This document shows positions 33,925 through 41,837 of a stretch of 48,805 nucleotides of DNA, piece by piece. A program made the position numbers and the translations under genes. This DNA is from an uncultured Lachnospiraceae bacterium (GTDB lineage: Bacteria; Bacillota; Clostridia; Lachnospirales; Lachnospiraceae). The notes below the pieces were generated by a model. The model worked only from the letters and a program-made list of their open reading frames with translations. It was not told the DNA's origin and did not search any database. The stretch covers positions 1 to 48,805 of the forward strand of contig CATXUX010000026.1 of the NCBI GenBank assembly GCA_958402795.1. The letters are read 5' to 3'. Each line of letters begins with the position of its first letter. The first letter of the stretch is position 1.

Positions 33925-36159
33925 ATGAAAACAATGAAGAAGTGCAATAGAAAACTGCTAAGCATTCTGCTTGTGCTTTGTATGGTGCTGACGATTGTAC
34001 CGATTACAGCACTGGCGGCAGAATGGGAGAATCTGGATTTTCTTCCCCAAGGAGTAACTCATTCTACTGAGTACAAGAACCCATATCACACGCAAGTCAA
34101 TGTAACTGCCAATGTTATCGTTAAGGGTTCGGATGGCACGGTGGTTGAAACCACACAGGTAAGTAAAAGTAGTGAAGATTTTGTGAAAGGAAATCTAAAC
34201 GACGAAGCGGTACTGACCGCACTTGCAAATCTCCAGACAGAGATTGAAACGCCGTATAAAGCCAAAGGAACCGTTACAAGCGAAAACGGGGGCGGGCAGT
34301 TAACTGTTGACCATTTTGAGAGTGCAACTTTTTATATTTTCACTCCCACATCGGGTGATCCAGTTGATTTTAGCACGGATTTAGATGCCGCAAAGCAGTA
34401 CTTCAATGATCACACGGATGCAGTTGGTACTTTCACCAGAATTTTGGATGTTCACGAATATCTGAAATGGGATTACACCTATGACCTGATTGTGCAGAAG
34501 CCAAGTGCTGTGGATGAGGAGGTTATTACCACAGTTGACATCGGGAATATTTGGAAAAATCTTGATTCTTCGCAGCCTGTTGTATTCACCACGGAGCTGA
34601 ATCCGAATACCGACTGCCCGAATCAGATGGAGATTACCGATCAGGCATGGGTCGAGAATGATAGCAGTGCTTCTATCTCAAGCAATGCATACCCGGAGGC
34701 AGGCAAAGAATACGTATATGAGATAACCCTGACTGCGAAAGAGGGATATTATTTCCCGACTTATGGCACTGTTTTTTATGGTGAAGTTATTGTCGATGGA
34801 GTTGAAAAATATAGCTATGGACATGGCGATGCCGTTCCCAACGTGTACGATAACGGAAAAACCCTTAAGGTGAAGGTATATCCAGCTGTAATCGCTACAA
34901 ATGGCACATCGCAGGGCGACACAACCATAGATAACGCCTACATCGAGAATGTGAAATTCGATTATCGTCCGGGTGACGCTCCGCAGGCAACGGCACAGGT
35001 ATCGGACACTTCATTAGACCAATATGAGATTGCCTATGAATGCTGGGAGGAAATGGAGAACGGAGAGCCGGTTGCGTTCTGGTATTCCAATGAAAGCAAA
35101 TATACGCCTTCCATGAAAAAGATTACTCAGTTTGAAGAGGGCAAGAACTATATGTACTCCATCGAGCTGAGAGAAAAAGACGGATATATCTTTGCGGATA
35201 ACTGCTCCGTTACGATAAACTGGAACCCGATATCGGCAACCGCCAACGTCGTTAAAACCGTGGACGGCTTGTTCGCTATGAATGTTAAGACAATTCGCCC
35301 GCAAGTAACCAAGGAAATCTCCGTTATTGAAATAAATAACGTAACCTTGACCTTTAAGGACGGCGATAAACCTGTCTTTACCGGAACGGTGCCTGAAAAC
35401 GATCAGTATGCATTCCGTTGCGAGTGGTGGAGCTTAGATGAGAATACCGGCATTGTTTCCACAGAGCCGGAGTGGGGCGGCGACATTTATACTAACAAGA
35501 TCACCGCTTTTGAGACCGGAAAGACCTATCACTACGGCGTATATGTGACTGCCTATACCGCCGACATCTCCCCCGATGCCAAGCTAAAGATCAACGGCCG
35601 GGAAGTGGAGTACACTCGTATAGGCGATGAGAATGACACCCAGAGCTTCTGGGTCGAAACCGACCTTTCCATGACGCCTACGGCGGCAGATGCGTCGAAT
35701 TACAGAATCGTTGAGGGAGCAAACGGCACATGGACGCAGAACAGCGACGGAACGCTTGTTTTCCGTGCAAACGGCGATTTCAGCAAATTCACAGGCGTTA
35801 AGGTTGACGGGACGCTGATTGATGCGAAGAATTATACGGCTGTTTCAGGCTCTACTGTTATTACATTAAAAGCCGATTATCTCAAGACACTTTCTGCTGG
35901 CACTCATAAAATAACTGTTGTCTATACAGACGGTGAATGCAGTGCAAATTTTGAGGTTAAGAAAGCAGCCTCGGAGCAGACAAAGCCAACTGAAGGTGAT
36001 AAATCCGATACCACAACGCCGTCAGGCAGCAAAGATACCACAAGTCCGCAAACGGGCGATAACAGCAATCTTGCACTTTGGTTTGCCCTGATGTTGGCAA
36101 GCATACTCGGTGTAGGAGCAACACTCCTCTACGGACGGAAACGCAAGTTTAACCGCTAA
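33925..36159 (+). CDS. Sortase-anchored cell-surface protein
   Basis: The 744-residue secreted protein has its start at 33925 fixed by GCGGAGGAAC and by the signal peptide that follows (MKTMKKCNRKLLSILLVLCMVLTIVPITALAA, cut near residue 31). The mature part has several all-beta units with Tyr/Trp-rich YxW patterns (GKEYVYEITLTAKEGYYF, GKNYMYSIELREKDGYIF, GKTYHYGVYVTAYTADI) that repeat about every 100-140 residues. A Thr/Ser/Lys-rich stalk follows, then SPQTG (about 707-711), a hydrophobic helix and RKRKFNR, a variant LPxTG sorting signal. It may be an adhesin or surface ligand. It is the main cargo of the element, and no sortase is encoded nearby. Confidence 0.82.
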   Translation: MKTMKKCNRKLLSILLVLCMVLTIVPITALAAEWENLDFLPQGVTHSTEYKNPYHTQVNVTANVIVKGSDGTVVETTQVSKSSEDFVKGNLNDEAVLTALANLQTEIETPYKAKGTVTSENGGGQLTVDHFESATFYIFTPTSGDPVDFSTDLDAAKQYFNDHTDAVGTFTRILDVHEYLKWDYTYDLIVQKPSAVDEEVITTVDIGNIWKNLDSSQPVVFTTELNPNTDCPNQMEITDQAWVENDSSASISSNAYPEAGKEYVYEITLTAKEGYYFPTYGTVFYGEVIVDGVEKYSYGHGDAVPNVYDNGKTLKVKVYPAVIATNGTSQGDTTIDNAYIENVKFDYRPGDAPQATAQVSDTSLDQYEIAYECWEEMENGEPVAFWYSNESKYTPSMKKITQFEEGKNYMYSIELREKDGYIFADNCSVTINWNPISATANVVKTVDGLFAMNVKTIRPQVTKEISVIEINNVTLTFKDGDKPVFTGTVPENDQYAFRCEWWSLDENTGIVSTEPEWGGDIYTNKITAFETGKTYHYGVYVTAYTADISPDAKLKINGREVEYTRIGDENDTQSFWVETDLSMTPTAADASNYRIVEGANGTWTQNSDGTLVFRANGDFSKFTGVKVDGTLIDAKNYTAVSGSTVITLKADYLKTLSAGTHKITVVYTDGECSANFEVKKAASEQTKPTEGDKSDTTTPSGSKDTTSPQTGDNSNLALWFALMLASILGVGATLLYGRKRKFNR

Positions 36160-36194
36160 TAAAACTACCAGCGTAAAAACATAATATCGACTCT

Positions 36195-36235
36195 CCCGCC
36201 GCTTATGGGTAGACCGTAGGCGGCGGGATTTCTTA
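36195..36235 (+). terminator. Terminator of the surface-protein gene
   Basis: CCCGCCGC pairs with GCGGCGGG around a 17-base loop that itself can fold, followed by ATTTCTTA. Confidence 0.7.
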
Positions 36236-36307
36236 TGCCCAAATCTATTAGTATTCCCACCAGCCGAAAAAAGATACGCAGCCTGACAAAAAATCTTTCC
36301 AAAAGTA

Positions 36308-36337
36308 TTGACAGACATCTGTCCTGTCGAGTATAAT
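36308..36337 (+). promoter_or_regulatory. Strong promoter with a palindromic operator-like site
   Basis: TTGACA at 36308-36313 and TATAAT at 36332-36337 have an 18-base spacer. GACAGACATCTGTC (36310-36323) is a perfect palindrome with a 2-base centre that overlaps the -35. It drives the structured RNA that follows. Confidence 0.8.
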
Positions 36338-36343
36338 AAAATA

Positions 36344-36608
36344 CTCTCTCAGGAGAGCCACCATCAATTACATATCTTCACAGAATTTGGGAGTACGGTT
36401 TTATGCCGTACACGCCTGCGGTATGCGGAAAGGAAATACCGCCGCTTCCGAAGCCGCCCTAAACTGTCGGCGGGCGGAAAGCGTAAAGGACAGTTTCGAC
36501 TTTGGATTTCAAAGCCGGTTACATGAATGTGAAACCAACACCTCAAAGGGATAAGTCTGTCCTTTTACGGTTAAGTCGGTACACATTTGTGTGCCGGCTT
36601 TTTTTTGT
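36344..36608 (+). ncRNA. Candidate structured noncoding RNA of about 265 nt beside the oriT
   Basis: A consensus promoter ends at 36337 and a strong terminator lies at 36573-36608 (GTCGGTACACA/GTGTGCCGGC plus eight T), with no credible gene between. Hairpins follow one another: CTCTC/GAGAG (36346-36357), GTACGG/CCGTAC (36393-36411), GCGGTAT/ATACCGC (36418-36442), AAACTGTC/GACAGTTT (36461-36496), CTTTG/CAAAG (36500-36514) and GGTT/AACC (36517-36536). I do not recognise a named RNA family. It could regulate mobilization or be the leader for downstream genes when read through. Confidence 0.55.
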
Positions 36609-36790
36609 TGCCCAAAAGTCGGTTACAACTGAATGACCGGCTGAATGGGATATGACTGTGCGATGACTTCTTTTTGGGAAAGAGCATAGCAACGCTGCGG
36701 TGTGACTCCGGGGCAGGAACTGCATTTGGGTAGAACGGCGAAAGAAACAAAAATGACGGTGACGACGACGTCGCATACCGTAACGAGCAG

Positions 36791-36870
36791 GGAAACTGTA
36801 TTGACAGTTTCCGCTCAAATCGACAGCGTGTGTCGATTACTCTTTGGGGAATACCCCAATCCCCTAAAAA
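36791..36870 (+). other. Candidate origin of transfer (oriT)
   Basis: Three inverted repeats lie in 70 bases directly before the mobilization genes: GGAAACTGT/ACAGTTTCC (36791-36812), AATCGACA/TGTCGATT (36818-36838) and TTGGGG/CCCCAA (36844-36859), followed by TCCCCTAAAAAATC. A series of IRs ahead of a MobC-relaxase pair is typical of oriT regions, and the nick site is often just beyond the last IR. The exact nick cannot be read off. The rest of 36609-36790 shows no gene; it has a second AAGTCGGT...ACCGGCT stem-like word similar to the terminator before it. Confidence 0.6.
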
Positions 36871-36891
36871 ATCAAAGAAAGGACTGATGTT

Positions 36892-37194
36892 ATGAATGAA
36901 GTTAAAAACAAAAATCTGTTTATCCGCGTAAGTCAAAAAGAGAAAAATATCATCGAACTAAATGCTGAAAAGTGCGGGCTTTCCGTTTCGGAATATCTCC
37001 GCCAGCGTGCGTTGGGATATATGCCGAGAGCAGTTCTTCCCGAAGTGTTCTTCTCTTTTAATGACAAGTTAGATGAACTCTGCGTTGCTTGTGAGGGCAA
37101 AATCTCACCTAATACGGAAGAAAAAATTATTGCACTCATTGACAATATTACCGAAGAACTGATACTGCCGAAGCGTGAAAGAATGGTGATTTAA
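36892..37194 (+). CDS. mobC: MobC-like relaxosome accessory protein
   Basis: The 100-residue protein has a ribbon-helix-helix-like N-terminus (NLFIRVSQKEKNIIELNAEKCGLSVSEYLRQRALG), the pattern of relaxosome proteins that bind oriT and help the relaxase. GAAAGGACTG precedes the ATG. Its stop overlaps the relaxase start (TAATG), so the two are coupled. Confidence 0.8.
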   Translation: MNEVKNKNLFIRVSQKEKNIIELNAEKCGLSVSEYLRQRALGYMPRAVLPEVFFSFNDKLDELCVACEGKISPNTEEKIIALIDNITEELILPKRERMVI

Positions 37195-38546
37195 TGGCAA
37201 CAACCGGATTTTGGCCTGTCAAAAGCAGGCTCAAAGAAGTAATTGATTATGCGGAAAATCCCGACAAAACCATAGACAAAAATTATGTGGACAGCGACCT
37301 ATACGCCGCCTTGCAGTATGCGGCAGATGATAAGAAAACGGATGAGCGTATGTATGTGTCGGGTATCAACTGCAATGCAAAACGAGCATATGAGCGTATG
37401 ACGGCAACGAAAAAACGCTTTGGCAAAACAGGCGGCAATGTAGCGTATCACGGGTATCAGAGCTTTCAGACGGGTGAGGTTACACCTGAGGAAGCACATA
37501 AAATCGGGATAGAAACCGCAAGGCGTATGTGGGGCGGGAATTACGAAATTGTTGTTACTACACACCTTAATACAGATAATATCCATAACCATTTTGTTGT
37601 TAATTCCGTATCCTTTAAGACCGGCAGAAAGTTTGAAAACCATATTTCCGACCATTACAGACTTCGTGAAATTTCCGATGCCGTATGTTTGGATTACGGT
37701 AAAAGTGTACTTAAAGAAGCAAACTTTTACGGTGGCGATAAAAAAGAATACTGGCTGAAAAAGAAAGGCAATATGACCCACCGAGAACTATTGAAATCGG
37801 ATATTGATACCGCCATTTCACAGTCAACCAATTTTAAAGCCTTTGAAATTCGCCTAAAGGATATGGGATATATCATACAGCGTGGCGAGGAATATGCCCA
37901 CTATTCCGTCAAAGCACCAAGCTGGCAGAGGGCAATCCGTTTAGACAGACTGGGAAAGGAATACTCTCCCTCCGCTATTCGTGAAAGGCTGCTTGATAAT
38001 CAGCGCCATATCGGTTATGTTCCGTTTCAAAAGCCTAAGTATGCACCGCTTATTATGCTTGAAATCGAATACCGAAAGGCAAAGAAGATGGACGGCGTAC
38101 AGGTAATGTTCCAACTTGTGATTGAGCTCTGCAAATTGATTACAGGTAATAATATTACGCCGCAGACTCCGAGACCGCTGTCTCCCGAAATGAGGCAAGA
38201 GGTTGTAAAACTTGATAAAACGCTGAAAGAATACAAGTTCCTATGTGAGAATCATATAGATTCCCCGCAGGAGCTTGTTTCTTTTATCAGCGAAAAGCGC
38301 GAACAGATAGATGTTTTAGAAAAAGAAAGGCAGTCTGTCTATAACCGCAACCGTCATAAGAAAAGCAAGGAGATAAACGCACAGGCAAGGGAAATTACAG
38401 CACAAATCAAACCTTTGCGTGAAGAACTATCCGTAGCAAAAGCGGTTCTTGCAAAAATACCGAAACTAAAAGAACTGCTTGAAATTGAAAGGCAGACAGA
38501 AAATGATGCCATCTACAAAACGAAAGAAAGAGGTTATACACGATGA
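37194..38546 (+). CDS. mobA: Relaxase (MobA/VirD2-type nuclease)
   Basis: The 450-residue protein would nick oriT and lead the strand into the recipient. The His triad of the relaxase fold is HLNTDNIHNHFVVN (His124, His131 and His133), and the segment AYHGYQSFQTGEVTPEEAHKIG (about 85-106) precedes it. The C-terminal half is helical and coiled coil (KSKEINAQAREITAQIKPLREEL). At 450 residues it is typical of mobilizable rather than self-transmissible elements. The stop overlaps the parB-like start. Confidence 0.9.
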   Translation: MATTGFWPVKSRLKEVIDYAENPDKTIDKNYVDSDLYAALQYAADDKKTDERMYVSGINCNAKRAYERMTATKKRFGKTGGNVAYHGYQSFQTGEVTPEEAHKIGIETARRMWGGNYEIVVTTHLNTDNIHNHFVVNSVSFKTGRKFENHISDHYRLREISDAVCLDYGKSVLKEANFYGGDKKEYWLKKKGNMTHRELLKSDIDTAISQSTNFKAFEIRLKDMGYIIQRGEEYAHYSVKAPSWQRAIRLDRLGKEYSPSAIRERLLDNQRHIGYVPFQKPKYAPLIMLEIEYRKAKKMDGVQVMFQLVIELCKLITGNNITPQTPRPLSPEMRQEVVKLDKTLKEYKFLCENHIDSPQELVSFISEKREQIDVLEKERQSVYNRNRHKKSKEINAQAREITAQIKPLREELSVAKAVLAKIPKLKELLEIERQTENDAIYKTKERGYTR

Positions 38547-39451
38547 AAAATACAGAACAATTAGTAAATGAAATCTTATCCCCACCGAAGAAAAAGGCGG
38601 CGAACATACCCATTGAAAAGCTCCATACCTTTAACGGACATCCGTTCAAAGTCCTTGATAACGAGGAAATGGAGATTTTAATCGAAAGTATCCGTCAGCA
38701 AGGAATACTCTCTCCGCTTATTGTAAGACCGATGGAAAACAAACCCGATGAATATGAGGTCATATCGGGACACCGAAGGTTGTACGCTTCTGTGAAAGCA
38801 GGGCTTACGGAAGTACCTGCTTTAATCTATCCCCTTGACCGCAATGCGGCAATTATTGCGGTGGTGGACAGTAATATCCACAGAGAACAGATACTGCCCA
38901 GCGAAAAAGCCTTTGCGTACAAAATGAAAATGGAAGCTATGAAAGAACAAGGTAAAAGAACGGATTTAACTTTATCGCAAGTTGCGACAAAGTCGGATAC
39001 CGCCGCAGCTATCGGCAAGGCACAGGGCGAAAGCCGTGACCAAGTATTCCGATATATCCGTCTTACTAACCTTATTCCAGAAATCCTTCAAAAAGTTGAC
39101 GAGGGTGCTATCGCTTTAAGTCCTGCCGTTGAGCTGTCCTACTTATCCGAAGAACAACAAAAAATATTGCTTGACGCTATGAGCCTGAACGACTGTACTC
39201 CCTCCCACGCCCAAAGTATTCGTATGAAAAAATCGGCACAGCAAGGTACTCTTTCTTCGGACAGTATTTATGAAATTATGTCAGAGGAAAAAGCCAATCA
39301 AACCGAGCATATCAGTTTTAAGGTACAGGATTTGCGGAGTTTCTTCCCCAAAAACTACACTCAAAAGCAGATGACCGAAACCATCTTGAAATTGCTTTAT
39401 GACTATCACAGAAAAATAGAACGAAAGCGTAACAGCCGTGACGAAAGGTAA
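38543..39451 (+). CDS. ParB/RepB/Spo0J-family partition-like protein
   Basis: The 302-residue protein has a ParB N-terminal domain with the SGHRRLYAS motif (75-83), flanked by LVVRP-type and VVDSNIHREQI segments, and a helix-turn-helix region (QVFRYIRLTNLIPEILQKVDEGAIALSPAVELS). In canonical ParB this fold binds CTP and parS; here no ParA accompanies it. Such lone ParB proteins are common in Tn4451-like elements and may act in regulation or maintenance. The start overlaps the relaxase stop. Confidence 0.88.
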   Translation: MKNTEQLVNEILSPPKKKAANIPIEKLHTFNGHPFKVLDNEEMEILIESIRQQGILSPLIVRPMENKPDEYEVISGHRRLYASVKAGLTEVPALIYPLDRNAAIIAVVDSNIHREQILPSEKAFAYKMKMEAMKEQGKRTDLTLSQVATKSDTAAAIGKAQGESRDQVFRYIRLTNLIPEILQKVDEGAIALSPAVELSYLSEEQQKILLDAMSLNDCTPSHAQSIRMKKSAQQGTLSSDSIYEIMSEEKANQTEHISFKVQDLRSFFPKNYTQKQMTETILKLLYDYHRKIERKRNSRDER

Positions 39452-39460
39452 GGTGACGAT

Positions 39461-39688
39461 ATGAAGAAAATAGATGAAACCGAAGAAATCTGCGTTGTAG
39501 ATTATCTGATACCGAGAACTGATGAGCGTATATTTGACTATACAAAGGTACGCCGCTTTGGAGAAGATAATTTCACAATGAAAATCGGCGGGACAACATA
39601 CGAAGTGTCCACACATTTTAATCCAAAGGGCAGACAGTGTTTATTGGAACAGTTCAAAGAATTGATACTGTCCGAACATTTAATTTGA
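39461..39688 (+). CDS. TnpW-like small element protein
   Basis: The 75-residue protein has the final part FTMKIGGTTYEVSTHFNPKGRQCLLEQFKELILSE, which resembles TnpW of Tn4451-type elements, small proteins of unknown role that precede the recombinase. AAGGTGACG lies upstream, and the gene starts 9 bases after the parB-like stop. An Arg/Asp-rich N-terminal half (about 40 residues) is unusual. Confidence 0.65.
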   Translation: MKKIDETEEICVVDYLIPRTDERIFDYTKVRRFGEDNFTMKIGGTTYEVSTHFNPKGRQCLLEQFKELILSEHLI

Positions 39689-39703
39689 CAATCGCACTAT
39701 AGA

Positions 39704-39754
39704 AAAAGGCAACAGGGCATATTAAAATAATTGTGCCTTTGCTATGCCCTGTTG
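39704..39754 (+). promoter_or_regulatory. Overlapping alternative hairpins before the recombinase gene
   Basis: CAACAGGGCAT at 39710-39720 pairs with ATGCCCTGTTG at 39744-39754. AAAGGCA at 39705-39711 can instead pair with TGCCTTT at 39734-39740. The arms overlap, so only one can form at a time. The lower stem ends three bases before the recombinase ribosome site (GGAAAGGAG), which suits translational or transcriptional control of excision. Confidence 0.5.
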
Positions 39755-39774
39755 TCGGAAAGGAGAAATGATTT

Positions 39775-41475
39775 ATGACAACAGCAAACAATATTAACGG
39801 GCAGACAGAAGAAAAAATCACAGCGTTGTACTGTAGATTATCGGTTGATGATGAAAAGAAAGACGCCGAGTCAAATTCCATAACCAATCAAAAGCAAATA
39901 CTGTTAGATTACTGCCAAAAGCAGGGCTTTACAAACACGATGTTTTTTGTAGATGACGGTATTTCCGGCACAAGTTTTGAGCGAGGCGGTTTTCAGCAGA
40001 TGCAAAAAATGGTGGAGGAAGGCAAGATATGCAGGGTTATTGTAAAAGACCTCTCCCGTTTCGGTCGAGAAATGGTTGAAGCGGGCAGACTGACTCAGAT
40101 TGTATATCCTTCTTTGGGTGTTACCTTTATCTCGCTCCACGAGAATGTAAACAGCACCACCGGCGAGGGTATGGAAATGCTGCCGTTTTACAATATATTT
40201 AACGAGTGGTATGCGGCACAAACCTCTAAAAAAATCCGTGCGGTATGGCAGTCGAAAGCAGAAAACGGAAAGCGTGTCTCACCGACTGTTCCTTTTGGAT
40301 ATGTGAAAGACCTTGACGATAAAGAGAAATGGCTGATTGATGAACCCGCTGCCGAAGTGGTACGCAAAATCTATGCTTTATGTCTTGCAGGGCGTGGCCC
40401 ATCACAGATTGCAAGACAATTGGAGAAAGAGAAAATTCTTGTTCCTTCTGCCTACTATGAATCGGTCGGCAGAAGCCACGCACAGAAAGTACCAACTAAT
40501 CCGTATAGTTGGGATCAGAAAACGGTTGTAGGTATTATTGAAAACCGACAGTATACGGGTTGTGCTGTGAACTTCAAAAGCACTACGGTCAGCTACAAGG
40601 TTCACAAGAAAATCCATAATGCCACAGAAGATTACCAAATCATACCGAATATGCAGGAGCCGATAATATCCGAAGAACAATGGCTGAGGGTGCAGGAACT
40701 TCGCAAACACCGCCGCAGACCTACAGCAACAGGAAGAGCAAGTCTGTTTTCGGGATTGGTATATTGCCCCGATTGCGGCGCAAAACTGCATTTCTGTGCT
40801 GCAAAGAGCCTGAAACGCAATCAGGAATTTTGGAGATGTTCCAACTACAAGGATGGCAGAGGGACTTGTCAAATCCACTATATCCGTGACGTTGTGCTTG
40901 AGAGAATAGTGCTTGAAGCAATCAGCAGCTTGGCGGATTTTGTGAAATGCCACGAGCCGGTATTTCTGTATATGCTTGCAAAGAAAACTAATGCTATGCG
41001 TCAGAAAGAACACAAAAGGCTGGAGCAGGCTGTGGAACAAGGTACAAAGAGAATCGCCGAAATCGACAGGCTGATTGAAAAGGTTTTCGAGCAAAACGCC
41101 ATCGGCGTACTTTCCGATGAACGCTTTTCTAAAATGCTTCAAAGCTATGAAAAGGAGCAGAAAGCATTAACACAGGAAGTTGCCGAGAGCAGGCAGACCT
41201 TGGAGGAAGCCAAGCAGAAAGCAACGGATTTAAGGCTTTTACTCCGTACTCTGCGTGAAATGACCGAAATTAACGAACTCACGCCGACGCTGGTAAATTC
41301 TCTGATTGAGCGTATTGAAGTCCATAACAACGACAAATCAAGCGGTCATTGCTATGTAAAGGTAGATATTTACTTTACTGCGGTTGGTATGATAGATATT
41401 CCGACCGAACAGGAAATACTTGCTATGATGGAAGAAATACGGGCAAACCCACAGGACTTCCGCTTCGTAGCATAA
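39775..41475 (+). CDS. Large serine recombinase (TnpX/TndX-like)
   Basis: The 566-residue integrase/excisionase has a catalytic domain beginning TALYCRLSVDDE, with Ser23 as likely nucleophile, followed by the helix GREMVEAGRLTQ. The recombinase DNA-binding domain covers about 165-280 (PFGYVKD...EKWLIDEPAAEVVRKIY...). A zinc ribbon (CPDCGAKLHF...CSNY...GTC) comes at about 325-365, then a long coiled coil (400-500) and a short C-terminal part. It inserts DNA at short sites without making long duplications, consistent with the 3-base CAT match at the ends. No separate directionality factor is obvious. Confidence 0.94.
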   Translation: MTTANNINGQTEEKITALYCRLSVDDEKKDAESNSITNQKQILLDYCQKQGFTNTMFFVDDGISGTSFERGGFQQMQKMVEEGKICRVIVKDLSRFGREMVEAGRLTQIVYPSLGVTFISLHENVNSTTGEGMEMLPFYNIFNEWYAAQTSKKIRAVWQSKAENGKRVSPTVPFGYVKDLDDKEKWLIDEPAAEVVRKIYALCLAGRGPSQIARQLEKEKILVPSAYYESVGRSHAQKVPTNPYSWDQKTVVGIIENRQYTGCAVNFKSTTVSYKVHKKIHNATEDYQIIPNMQEPIISEEQWLRVQELRKHRRRPTATGRASLFSGLVYCPDCGAKLHFCAAKSLKRNQEFWRCSNYKDGRGTCQIHYIRDVVLERIVLEAISSLADFVKCHEPVFLYMLAKKTNAMRQKEHKRLEQAVEQGTKRIAEIDRLIEKVFEQNAIGVLSDERFSKMLQSYEKEQKALTQEVAESRQTLEEAKQKATDLRLLLRTLREMTEINELTPTLVNSLIERIEVHNNDKSSGHCYVKVDIYFTAVGMIDIPTEQEILAMMEEIRANPQDFRFVA

Positions 41476-41485
41476 GAAAAAAAGA

Positions 41486-41521
41486 ATACGGTGTAACCCA
41501 TTTTACTGAGTTACACCGTAT
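41486..41521 (+). other. Inverted repeat at the right end (att arm or terminator)
   Basis: ATACGGTGTAAC at 41486-41497 pairs with GTTACACCGTAT at 41510-41521, ending five bases before the CAT edge. The right-hand arm also resembles the left end of the element (TAACACCATAT at about 30636). It may be both the recombinase terminator and part of the attachment site. Confidence 0.65.
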
Positions 41522-41525
41522 CCTA

Positions 41526-41837
41526 CATAAAAACTTCCTTATCTGGCGTTGCCAAAAGCAACTTGCTTTTTATATTTACGGCTACTAAATCCATCAATGG
41601 AATTTGATTTCCATTACACCATTCGGGGTTTACAGAGCCTATATAAATTCCCCAGTTTACTTCACCGCCATTTTCCTGTAAATTTTCAAGAGCAATCGGG
41701 TTGTTGCTATAATAATCAAGATCCTGACTTGTCATAAAAATGGAAACAAACATCATAAGCATGGAAGCAAACAGAATAATCCAGGTGGCTTTGCTCTTTG
41801 TCATCCGATACAAGTCCATTTTCCATACATTAAACAT
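41526..41837 (-). pseudogene. N-terminal part of an ABC transporter permease, disrupted by the mobile element
   Basis: These 104 codons start at ATG 41837 (AGGAGG upstream; the earlier GTG lies inside that site). They show one membrane helix (ATWIILFASMLMMFVSIFM) and an extracellular loop, then run into a stop (TAG at 41523-41525) at the element edge. The missing C-terminal part is at 30059-30628. The start overlaps the end of the ABC ATPase gene by 8 bases. Confidence 0.85.

Larger units (their letters stand above)
30629..41528 (+). mobile_element. 10.9 kb Tn4451-like integrative mobilizable element
   Basis: The element is inserted in an ABC permease gene. Its outer bases are set by the trinucleotide CAT present at both edges (30626-30628 and 41526-41528), so the exact end is uncertain by 3 bases. 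Removing it restores the host frame. Left-to-right content: TnpV, XRE regulator, MFS-LuxR regulator, small protein, surface protein, structured RNA, candidate oriT, MobC-like protein, relaxase, ParB-like protein, TnpW-like protein, large serine recombinase. It has a relaxase but no type IV coupling or secretion genes, so transfer would need a helper. No antibiotic resistance gene is present. Confidence 0.9.

Noticed and set aside
36308..36526. Reading frame of 72 residues in the mobile element
   Set aside because: Its start codon overlaps the -35 of a consensus promoter and it has no ribosome site; the region folds as RNA instead.
30629..41528. Self-transmissible conjugative element
   Set aside because: There is a relaxase but no coupling protein, VirB4-like ATPase or other secretion genes, so it is at most mobilizable.
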